DNA of 64,000 bases, taken from Pegoplata infirma (taxonomy: Eukaryota > Arthropoda > Insecta > Diptera > Anthomyiidae). The DNA lies in NCBI GenBank assembly GCA_963921195.1, contig OY992536.1, forward strand, positions 109,456,778 through 109,520,777, written 5' to 3'. A program made the position numbers and the translations under genes. Below, piece by piece: positions 54,796 to 64,000 of this stretch; within the stretch, counting starts at the first letter, position 1; each line of letters begins with the position of its first letter. The notes beneath the pieces were generated by a model that searched no databases, was not told where the DNA came from, and worked only from the letters and a program-made list of their open reading frames with translations.

Positions 54796-55877
54796 TATGA
54801 TCACTAGGGCAAGTACTTTAATGAAAATGCATGTTTTTACTCAGCATTGTAAACATAACATAAATTAAATCCGAATCAATAAATTTGCAGTGAAATGGCA
54901 TCGATTTGTAGTTGCATATTTTTGCATTTTTGGTATAAATGCATATTTTATAATTTTTTTTTTTTAATTTTTATCAATATTTTTTCAAAACCTCCTTATG
55001 AAAATTCAAACCCTAAAATCCCCTATTTATTATAGAAAAATTAATTTATTTATAGAAATCATATTCTGAAGTATTTCTTATAGATAATTGATTCTGGAAG
55101 TGTATTTTTTAGATTTTGAGAAATGACAAATGTTGCTTTTATTCGACCTTCTTTTAACATATTTTGAGAAATGTTTCCTATTTAAAATGCTCCTGTTTTA
55201 CTTTACTAATCGTAAAGAACAAACGTTTTCAAATTTAAGATTCGACAGGAAAGCGTTTTTTTTATTTCGCTTAGAGTCAGGGTGGGGTCTTTGGTCAATG
55301 ATTTATTTTTTTTTTTTCTTTTAAATCGGAAAATTCTAAAAAAAAATTTTTTTAAAAATAAATCATTTTCTTTAAAATCGGAAAATTCTAAAAAAAAATA
55401 TTTTAAAAATAAATAATTTTTTTAGGAAAAAAAAATATTTAAAAATTACTTTTAGAAAAATGTTGTATAATAATTTTTTTACTCCAGAAATATTTAGTGA
55501 CATTTTTCACCGGGATCTGACATTTTTCACCAGGCATATTTAACTTTTTATGTTTCCAACTAACCAAAAATTTTCAAAGTTAGTTGAGCAAAGTAAGTAA
55601 GAAACTTTTTAAAATGTTTCTAAACATTTCCCAACTTTTTGAAAATCTTTAAGAAAATATTACGGCTATGTATATCATCTTCTGGTTCGAAGCGTACCCA
55701 AACCATTTTTTATTTTTGGAAATTTCGTTTCATAGTCAGGGTTAAAAAGTGTACTTTTCAAACTTTTAATATTTGATGAACTGATTATTGATAGAAAAAA
55801 AGGGATAATGTACACTAAAAAACTAATTTTCAAATCAAGTAAAAACAATCTCATGTTTAAGATAAAACAGTGACTAA

Positions 55878-57950
55878 CAGGGGCGTATCCAGGATTTTAT
55901 TTCGGTGGGGGCCCAACATTTTTTTTCAATTTTTTTTTTTTTGCAAAAAATTTACGTTTTAGAAATTTTCTCGATCTTTTCCTTGAACTGAATGTAACAC
56001 AATCAGATTCTTCATTTTTGTGTAAGTTTAAAACTGTTGGGGGGAAAAATATTTTTTTATACTTTAAAGTTTTTTGAAAGACTTAATCCTTTTTTTTTAA
56101 CTGTGAATTGTATCAGATGCTGATACAAGATTCAGAATCTATTTTTTTTTTTTTTAAAGAAAAGTCTAAGATTCTATGACAATTTCCAGTTAAGACAGTT
56201 TTTGTTATAGAAGAAGTCAGACTCTAAATCATATTTTCAATGGAAAACGTTTCTCCGAAAAAGTCACTTTAGAAAATGAGTCTATTAACATATTCATAAA
56301 ATACTTTTCCAAACGAAAGGACTCCGGTTGTGAGACATTTTCCCATAATCAGAGATATTTCTAGTTTTTTTCAGATTCTGAAAAATTCTACACAAAAAGT
56401 TCTAGAATCTGAGAAAATCTTCGCTTTTTCTATAAGAAAAACCTGGTACCTTTTTAAAAAGAAAACAGTATAGAAAGTCTTAGACTCTAAAACATTTTTG
56501 CTAAAGAAAAACTCTTGGATTCTGAGAAAATTTTTCTATAGAAAAAGTCTAAGATTCTTAGACATTTTTCCTATAGAAAAAGTTTCTAATTCTGAGACAT
56601 TTTTCCTATAGAAAGTCTAAGATTCTTATGGAAAAAGTGTCACATTCTTCGACATGTTTCTTACAGAAAAAGTCTCAGATTCTTCGACATTTTTGCTATC
56701 GAAAAAGTCTCAGATGCTTAAACACTTTTCTATAGAACAAGTCTCAGATTCTGAGACATTTTGCCTATAGGAAATTGTCAGATTCTGAAACATTTTTCAT
56801 ATAGAAAAAGCCTCAGATTCTAAAAATTTTTCCTAATGAAAAAGTCTCTGATTTTGAAACATTTTTCAAATAGAAAAGCCTCAGATTTTTACAATAGAAA
56901 AGCTCTCAGATTTTGAGCATTTTTTTCTATACAAAAAGTCTCAGCTTGTGTCTCTAAAACATTTATTCTATATAAAAAATCTACGATTTTGAGATAATTT
57001 TTCTTAGGAAAAATTCGTTGATTCTGAAACATTTTTCGTGACATTTGAGACATTTTCCTCATTTTCTCAGATTCAGAGACATTATTCCTATAGAAAGTCT
57101 CAGATTCTAAAACATTTTTCATATAGAAAAGCTTCAGATTCTAAGAATTTTTAATAGAAAATATCTTAGATTTTGAGAAATTTTTTTAAATTCAGAGACA
57201 TTATTCCTATAGAAAGTTCTCAGATTCCGAAACATTTTTCATATAGAAAAGCCTCAGATTCTGAAACATTTTTCATATAGAAAAGCCACAGATTCTCACA
57301 ATTTTTTATACAAAAAGTTTTAGATTCTGAGACATTTTTCCTATAGAAAAAGTCTAAGATTCTGCGAAAAAGGCTAATATTTTAAGGCTCTATTCCTATA
57401 AAAAAGTCTTAGGCCCTTACCACAAGAAAACAAAAAGTCTATTTTAACAAAAGTTTTATTTTAAATTTCAAAATTTCAATACATTTTTTGAAAGTCGATT
57501 TTAAAAACAAAAACAATTTGTATGGAAATAAAATTAAAAGCTGCTTTTAAATATATTTTATTTTTCTATGGTAAGGCTGTTAAATTCTGAGAAATTTTTT
57601 TTTTAAGAAATAGTCTCGTTCTGAGAAATTCTTCTTAAAGACAAAATCGCATTTTAAAATTTGACTACATTTTACTTATAATTCGGTCCATTTTTTGTGT
57701 ACATAAAACTTTATGTTCTAAGATATTTTTTATTTGAATCTTAAGTTGGAAAATTTCAAATTCTAAGAAAAAATTTTCAGATTTTGAGATTTTTTTAACA
57801 GAAAAATTATCAGTTTCAAAACATTTTTCTTCAAAATTTTTTTTTTTATTTTTTAAAGAAGATTTTTAATATAATACTTGTGATTTGATACCAAATCCTG
57901 AAATTTGTGAAATCATTTCGGGGGCCCGGGCTCCCCTGTATACGCCACTG
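55878..57950. mobile_element. hAT-like element carrying a 36-bp minisatellite
   Basis: Ends CAGGGGCGTATCCAGG and (reverse strand) CAGTGGCGTATACAGG; each is followed inward by GGGGCCC. Flanks GTGACTAA and GTGACATA match at 6 of 8 positions. Most of the interior (56160-57420) is a minisatellite. No transposase frame. The stretch 54796-55877 before it is AT-rich with no gene I can support. Confidence 0.7.
56160..57420. repeat. Minisatellite, about 36-bp unit
   Basis: About thirty degenerate copies of CAGATTCTGAGACATTTTTC plus CTATAGAAAAAGTCT. The CTATAGAAAAA core resembles that of the array at 899-1450, though the rest of the unit differs. Confidence 0.8.
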
Positions 57951-58129
57951 GTGACATAAGTCACCAAAGTTTGTTTTTTTCTCAATTTGAGAATATTCAT
58001 AGACACTTTTAATATGACTTGAGTAACAAACAGCATTTAAAAAATAAAATGAAAGAACTGTGATTTGAATATGTTTTATTTTTAATTCAAAGATGCTAAA
58101 AAAAATTAAAATTGACCATTATAAATATA

Positions 58130-58506
58130 TCGTCACCTAAAATGCAAAAGGCCTAACAATTAATTAATTTTACAGGAGGAGCAAAGAACAGTATTGAATT
58201 ATATTTAAATTTGTTAATAACTTTGTTGCTTTTTAATGAATTTGGTTAAAAGTTTGGGAGGACGTTCTTTTAATAAATATGAATTAAAATAAATCAAAAA
58301 ATAGTAAAAAAGTTTTTGTTTAGCTACGTTCATTGGCGATTGCCCAAATCACATGTTGTTTAATTTTGGCTATAAAATCGCTAATTTTTATAATGCAGTC
58401 CTAATTTTTTGTGGAGACGTGTATGTGGATAAAATAATCCAGAACCAATCAAAAAACTGATTTTGAATTTTTTGTTAGTTATGGCCTTTTGCATTTTAGG
58501 TGACGA
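58130..58506. mobile_element. 377-bp MITE, TA(TA) duplication
   Basis: Ends TCGTCACCTAAAATGCAAAA and inverse, continuing to AGGCC. Flanked by TATA on both sides, so a TA or TATA duplication. Confidence 0.8.
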
Positions 58507-58825
58507 TATAATTTTGTTTTGAAATAAAACAACTACAAAATTTTTTTATGTATATTATTTTATTTTACTACAGAATAATTAAAAAATACATTTGTACTAT
58601 ATGTAGGAAAAATATATATCATCGCTGCTTCAAAGAAAACACCAAACTAAAAACTTTTAAAGATGCCAACAAATTTGCTTAATTTTGACCTTTCGCGGTA
58701 CTTTAAAGTAATAAATATTTTAATAATATGTATTGCAATGTCCTAGTTCCATTAAGGTGAGTTATAAAAATCCGCCAAAAGTTTACAAATACACTTGCTT
58801 TCGTAAGAGCAGCGACAGTATGGAA

Positions 58826-59523
58826 AACAAGTAAGAGTGTTAAATTCGGCTGTGCCGAATCTTTTATACCCTCCAACATGCAAATAAATAAAAAAATTGC
58901 AGGGGCGCCTTCTTTTTTTTTTGGGGGGGGGGGGTCGGTAGTGGTAATTGGGGGCACAATTCCTCTCGAATAAGTGTTAGAAAAAAATAATTCTTATGCT
59001 TTTTGCACTAAAGAAATACAAATTTATCATTATATAAAAAAAAAAAATTATTCCACGCCCAAAAAAGGGGGCGGACCGTAAAACGATATTTTCTAATTCT
59101 GTGGGTCCAAATGCAGGACCTTGAACTTCTTGTAGCATAAAAATGTTGGATTTGTTAAACAAAAACCCAAAAAATCATTTAAAAATATGATATTTTTCAG
59201 AGGTTGGTTTAGTTCTTCAAGGGGGAACTTTTTCCCCCCTGGTCCGATTTTGCCCATCTCCGAACTTAACCAGCCTATGAACATAAGACATATATGTGCC
59301 AAATTTCAGGAGTCTATCACTTTTATTTTGGACTGTATCGTGTCTTCCACAGACGGACGGACGGACAGACGGACGGACAGACGGACATCGCTAGAATGTC
59401 TTAGAATCGATCACTGATCAATAATATATATACTTTATGGGGTCCTAGACCGATATTTCGATGCGTTACACACGGAATGACAAAGTGAGTATACCCCCAT
59501 ACTGTAGTTGGAGGGTATAAAAA
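58826..59523 (+). repeat. TATACCCTCC dispersed repeat, full-length reference copy
   Basis: Runs from ACAAGTAAGAGTGTTAAATT through TATACCCTCCAACATG, a GACGGACGGACAGACGG block and TATATACTTTATGGGGTCC to TTGGAGGGTATAAAAA. About 700 bp. No long open frame. Confidence 0.8.
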
Positions 59524-60109
59524 AAATCAAATCATGTAAAGCACATATTCCAGGAGACAATTTCAAGTTGTTGATACCCTCTTGTACTCCATATAAATTT
59601 CCACATCTTCATTTTTCATTTTTCTGTTCAAACTTTTTAAACTTTTTCTTAAATTGTCTATATTATTTTTCACCGAAACGAAGATGATAATGTGCCAGCG
59701 AATTTGTTCAAGTTTTATTGTTTAAATTATTTTTTGAAATATTATTTTATGAGAGACTTAAACGTTTACAATTACAAAAGACTCCGTAGGACAAATTTTG
59801 TTAAATCGGGACTCTAATCTAAAATAGGGCCGTTATGGAACTCAGTCTCCTCGCGATAAATGTTAATAAATACATTTGTTATGATTTTTGTTATTATTTT
59901 TTGTATATGCGTCCACAAAAGGAAGCGAGTCGAGAATACAAAAATATGTCTATTCGATTACCTAAAATTAAAATTATTTTTGCTACATCTGGAAAGTTTT
60001 GTTTACTTTAAATTTCCAGCTGTAGTAAAAAATAGAAGATTGTAGTAAGGTAATCGAAAGGACCTAATATACCTATTGCGTAATAAAAGTATAAATAAAA
60101 CCCTTTTAG

Positions 60110-60337
60110 ATGTTGGTTTAGTTCTTTTAGCTTAACCAGCTTATGACCATAACACATATTCATGCCAAACTGCAGGAGTCTACCACTTTAATTTTGGATT
60201 TTATCGTTTCTTCCACAGACAGATGGACACTACTAAAATGTTTTTAGAATATGGGGTTATAGACCGACAGTTTGATGTGTTACACACGGTATGATAAAGT
60301 AAGTATACCCCCATTCTGTGGTGGAGGGTATAAAAAT
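60110..60337 (+). repeat. TATACCCTCC repeat, 3' fragment
   Basis: Matches the 3' part of the copy at 58826 (TTAACCAGCTTATGACCATA, GGTGGAGGGTATAAAAA) with more divergence. Confidence 0.7.
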
Positions 60338-60364
60338 ATGTTTCTTCGAAAAATTGTGTACTAG

Positions 60365-61056
60365 GGTGGGGCGATTAGTATGGAAGGAAAAAAAATCTTA
60401 ATGGGCGCTTCGCGTTTCTGATTCTTGGGATTGTACTGAGAAAAAAAGTCCACAAGGCCATACGTCTACGGTAAAAATCGAGCTTACAATTTTTGACTTG
60501 CAGTTTTTTCTCAGACTTTATTTTTTTGGAAAATTTGCAATTTTCTTGGGCTCATATTTCCCAAACTATTTGAAATTTTGACTTATTTTCAAAAGTAAAG
60601 TTGTAGCTATTGTCTCGGGCTACAAAAGTGCAAAAATTTGTTCTTAACTTTTGTATTGGCTACAATTTTTGGATCGAAAATCTCAATGGTTTGGTTGTTA
60701 TAGGTCAAAATATCCAAAAAACGTGATAAAAAGTGGTGAATTTTCTACATTTTCGACTTTTTGACCATGAAAACGAAGTTTTTCTAAGTAATATGTTCAG
60801 AGAAATTGTAGCTCGAGACAAAAGCCACAACTTTACTTTTGAAAATAAGTCAAAATTTGAAATAGTTTACAAAATATGAGCCCAAGAAAATTTGAAAATT
60901 TTCCAAAAAAATAAAGTCTGAGAAAAAACTGCAAGTCAAAAATTGGAAGCTCAATTTTTATCGTAGACGTATGGTCTAGTGGACTTTTTTGCTCAGTATA
61001 ATCCCAAGAATCTGAAACGCGAAGCTCCCATTAAGATGTTCAAATCGTCCCACCAT
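60365..61056. mobile_element. Fold-back element with about 245-bp arms
   Basis: Left GGTGGGGCGATTAGTATGG and right inverse AAATCGTCCCACC. The arms remain complementary through TGCAGTTTTTTCTCAGACTT, GGGCTCATATTT and GACTTATTTTCAAAAGTAAA. The centre is near 60700. Confidence 0.8.
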
Positions 61057-61073
61057 ATTGTTTATTAGCTTAC

Positions 61074-61210
61074 CTTATGTTTATCAAATTTTAAAGCAAG
61101 TTTTTGTATTTTTAATGACTGTAGAGTTTCTAAATATTGTGTAGGATTCAATTTACCACCGACTAACTTGCCCAGCAGTTTTCGTCCAGTTTCTCCAATT
61201 CCAGTAATTG
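61074..61210 (-). CDS. Possible additional upstream exon of element B
   Basis: The minus strand reads GETGRKLLGKLVGGKLNPTQ then YLETLQSLKIQKLALKFDKH before a good GTAAGC donor. Elements A and C carry a degraded counterpart (GGTCGGTGGTAAAT..., 63424-63470). It may be a leader exon or part of a third gene of B; no matching acceptor was established. Confidence 0.3.
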
Positions 61211-61309
61211 CTTATAACGTTTTATTTTATAGATGACTGCACGATTCTTCTTGCAGTGAAGGATTCAATATAGATTCACGAATTTATTAACCAGCACCTG
61301 TAAAAAACA

Positions 61310-62245
61310 GAAAATAGTTACAGCACAATAAGGCAAAATTGCAGTTTATGGGGCACGCCGAAATTTAAATTATTAAGAGGTTTTTTGCGAAGCCGACTTC
61401 GACTAACTCCATCCCTTAGATGCAAACTTCCTTAGACGCAAACATTATCCCTTAGACAAGAACTCCATTCTTTAGACGCAAACTCCATCCCCCAGACGCC
61501 TGTGGACAGGATCCGCCAACTCTGCGAAAATAGTTTTTTTTCGTATCAGGATTTACGCGTTTGTTTCATGTGTTAAGATACTAAACCACTAATTGTTCAA
61601 TATAAACGGTGGCGTTTTATTTTTAATTTTTGATGTTGCCCATAAACTGGAATTAAGACTATAATTCCTCTTGTTCACGTGAAAAAAAGATAACTATTAA
61701 ACTTTACTGTCGTCTTCGGAACTTACAAATTTATTTTCTTATAAATATATGTATTTACTTTTTCGAAATGTTATGTATCATTTAATTATTTTTATGAAGC
61801 CTCAATAAAATCTTTACTTACTTACTTTTATTTTTTTTAATAACGCGCACCACTCACACTCAAATTAAATCACAAATGAAAATGGTGGCTGGTGGCTGGT
61901 GGGCGCTAAATTTTGGTTTCTTTTAGTTTGCTTATTCGTATTCGTCGCTTTTTTTTTTTTTTTGTAATCGTTTTTACACAACATCACATGTTTACACTGC
62001 CACAATTTTTATCATATTTTGAATAATTTTGACAATAGGAAAATTGTGCAAGTAAATTGCGTAATATACACATTTATTTAGCATCAACCAAGAATACTTG
62101 GTTATTTTGCATAAAAAATGAATTATGTTACTTTAACATCTACAAACATAATTTTAGCAAAAACTTGGTAAAAAATTTTTTTTGGTAGGAAAAAATTTTT
62201 ACCAAGTAGGCTTGCTCATTCTGACACAGATTTTTTTTTTGCGTG
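61310..62245. repeat. Right subterminal region of element B
   Basis: Contains a patch of CTTAGACGCAAACTCCATCC-type short repeats (61400-61500), then AT-rich DNA, then TTGGTAAAA/TTTACCAA motifs and the terminal repeat ending GCGTG at 62245. Confidence 0.6.
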
Positions 62246-62247
62246 TA

Positions 62248-63081
62248 CGCTTTTTCTTGAAGTGAAGGATCCGCTATAGCTTCACGAATTTATTTAGAAG
62301 CATCCTATAAAAATAGAAAATTATTACAAAACATAAATTTTTAATTTAAAAAACTAGTAAACTCCATTGGTATTTTGGTTAGGAGGAACACTTACTTTGT
62401 GATTCCATTTGTAACTCATCAAAACAGGTCTGGACTCCATTGGCTTTGCTATATAAATGACTTTTTAGGTTTTAATTTTATAACTAAAGGGAGGACTGGT
62501 GCCCACGCTCTTTATTGTAGTGAAGGATTCGCCATAGCTCCAAAAATTTATTTAGCAGTACCCTGTAAAAATAGAAAAATATTACCAAACACTAATTTTT
62601 AACTAAAAATCTATTAAACCTTATTGGTGTCTTCGGAATAGGGGTATACTCACTTTATCATTCCATTTGTAATTCATTGAAACAAACGTCTGGGACTCCA
62701 TTGGTTTTGCTAAATGAATGGTGTTTTAAGTTATGACAGCAAAATTAACTTTAGCATTTTTTTTATCTTACATTTATTTATCTTTTAAAAAACTAATTAT
62801 TTAGTTTTATTTATTAATTTATTTTAATTTTATTTATCAATTTCCTTTTTACGTTTTTATAACACAAAAAATAAACGAAGCACGCACACAAAAATACAAA
62901 ATGAATATGGCGTTCTGTGTTTGTTTTTTTTTTTTGTTGTTTTCTTTCGATAAATTTGTGTGCAAGTAATTTGCGTTATTGTGCAAGCTACTTGGTTATT
63001 TTACATAAAAAACTAATTATGTTACTTTAACATCGACAAGCATAATTTTAGCAAAAATTTGGTAAAAAAAATTTTTTGGTA
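62248..63081. mobile_element. Element A, right part
   Basis: Continues element A after B: CGCTTTTTCTTGAAGTGAAG onward matches element C from 63497. It ends at TTTTTTGGTA where element C is inserted. The last about 50 bp of A should lie beyond C, outside the window. Confidence 0.82.
62262..62750 (-). repeat. Tandemly duplicated exon-like unit in A
   Basis: Two units of about 255 bp. Each, on the minus strand, has a short open stretch starting ATGGAGTCC and ending TACAAATGGAAT(G/C)A(T/C)AAA before GT(G/A)AGT, reading MESQTFVSMNYKWNDK and MESRPVLMSYKWNHK. Each is followed downstream by an ACAG/ATAG acceptor and NPSL/DPSL-type text with stops. Element C carries the same pair (63490-64000). Confidence 0.5.
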
Positions 63082-64000
63082 CACGCAAAAAAAAAACTTG
63101 TGTCGGAAGTGAGCAAAAATCTGGCATAATTTTACCAAAAATATGCTAAAACTACAACCGACGAAGTAGTTTTCGTAATTTAGCCAAAACACTTATGTAA
63201 AAAATTTTGAAGAAAATGCTAATGCTATTTAAGCAAAAACTTGGTAAAATATACCAAAAGAAATATGGTGAAATATACCAAAATTATTAGAACAGGTGAC
63301 TAAAAATAATGCTAAAAATTACCACATTATGCTAAAATAAATTTTCTATAAAATTTTTGTAAAAATTTGTATATTTGTTGAATTTAAAATTTTCACAGAA
63401 TAAATCCATATTAATATAATAAATGTTGTGTAGGATTTTATTTACCACCGACCAACTGACCCTTTATGTACAATTTTCTCCAGTGACTGCTGCCTACGCT
63501 TTTTCTTAAAGTGAAGGATCCGCTATAGCTTCACGAATTTATTTAAAAGCATCCTGTAAAAATAGAAAATTATTACAAAATATAAATTTTTAATTTAGAA
63601 AACTAGTAAACCCCATTGGTCTTTTGTTTAGGAGGAACGAACACTTACTTTGTGATTCCATTTGTAACTCATCAAAATAGGTCTGGACTCCATTGGCTTT
63701 GCTATATAAATGAGTTTTAGGTTTTAATTTTACAGCTAAAGGGAGGAATTGTGCCCACGCTCTTTATTGTAGTGAAGGATTCGCCATAGCTTCAAAAATT
63801 TATTTAGCAGTACCCTGTAAAAATAGAAAATTATTATTACCAAACACTATTTTTTAACTAAAAATCTATTAAACCTTATTGGTGTCTTCGGAATTGGGGT
63901 ATACTCACTTAATCATTCCATTTGTAATTCATTGAAACAAACGTCTGGGACTCCATTGGTTTTGCTAAATGAATGGTGTTTTAAGTTATGACAGCAAACT
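63082..64000. mobile_element. Element C, left part (runs off the window)
   Basis: Starts CACGCAAAAAAAAAACTTGT after TA (63080-63081). It lacks all three insertions seen in A and so supplies their empty sites: TA at 63370, TAATA at 63417 and TA at 63495. The right end is not in the window. Confidence 0.85.

Larger units (their letters stand above)
43375..62245. mobile_element. Element B: 18.9-kb two-gene DNA transposon
   Basis: Terminal inverted repeats of about 34 bp (CACGCAAAAAAAAACTTGTG and, on the reverse strand, CACGCAAAAAAAAAAATCTG, both continuing to TGAGCAA) are flanked by TA at 43373-43374 and 62246-62247. The uninterrupted target CTGCCTACGCTTTTTC lies at 63490-63505 in element C. 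Both genes (transposase 51442-53823; partner 45025-49618) are on the minus strand, transposase first. Both frames are intact, so the copy could be young and autonomous, although about half of it is later insertions. The nested insertions show it is not newly arrived. Confidence 0.88.

Noticed and set aside
58703..58957. 84-residue minus-strand frame beginning with a proline-rich run
   Set aside because: It lies across the start of the dispersed repeat at 58826; the proline run comes from a G-rich tract.
59340..59395. GACGGACGGACAGACGG microsatellite as a regulatory array
   Set aside because: It is an internal block of the TATACCCTCC dispersed repeat and recurs at the same position in other copies.

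Overview
The window is very AT-rich eukaryotic DNA. It carries five conserved single-copy animal genes with GT-AG introns and dipteran-style start contexts, packed into dense nested transposable elements. Gene content, intron structure and repeat style suggest a higher fly (Diptera, probably a calyptrate such as a blow fly or house-fly relative). The species is inference.

Host genes, left to right. TMEM9-family lysosomal/endosomal membrane protein, + strand, 2235-14039, five exons with a 10.6-kb repeat-filled intron. Proteasome subunit beta type-4 (Prosbeta7), - strand, 19199-20143, three exons. Proteasome subunit alpha type-2 (Prosalpha2), + strand, 21141-24261, five exons. SUMO-activating enzyme subunit 1 (Aos1/SAE1), - strand, 24519-37512, two exons around a 12-kb intron. 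A Tctex1-type dynein light chain (DYNLT2B-like), - strand, 40375-40850, two exons. The two proteasome genes are head-to-head about 1 kb apart; Prosalpha2 and Aos1 are tail-to-tail about 260 bp apart. I rebuilt every exon junction by eye and the reading frames close, giving 202, 269, 234, 342 and 136 residues.

Mobile DNA. Nearly all remaining sequence is repeats, many of them inserted inside one another. Several insertions can be delimited exactly from target-site duplications, and five have an empty-site copy elsewhere in this window. They include hAT-like elements (8-bp duplications), Tc1/pogo-like elements (TA), a TTAA element, a fold-back element with an 11-bp duplication (Penelope-like guess), a jockey-type LINE remnant, a tRNA-derived SINE, and large inverted repeats made of a 21-bp minisatellite.

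The outstanding object is at 43375-62245: an 18.9-kb DNA transposon (called element B here) with about 34-bp terminal inverted repeats starting CACGCAAAAAAA and a TA target-site duplication. It has two co-oriented open genes: an intronless 793-residue transposase with two N-terminal C2H2 fingers and a CACTA-like core, and a five-exon, 499-residue partner of unknown function. B sits inside a small relative with the same ends (element A, from 41639), and a third relative (element C, from 63082) is inserted in A near its far end. C preserves the uninterrupted sequence at B's target. At least eight smaller elements across the window share the CAC...GTG ends, seven with TA and one with a TT duplication. 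They may be mobilised by the same machinery, which is inference.

Limits: no alignments or database searches were run. Family names rest on remembered motifs and on structure visible in the sequence, and repeat boundaries marked 'about' are by eye.
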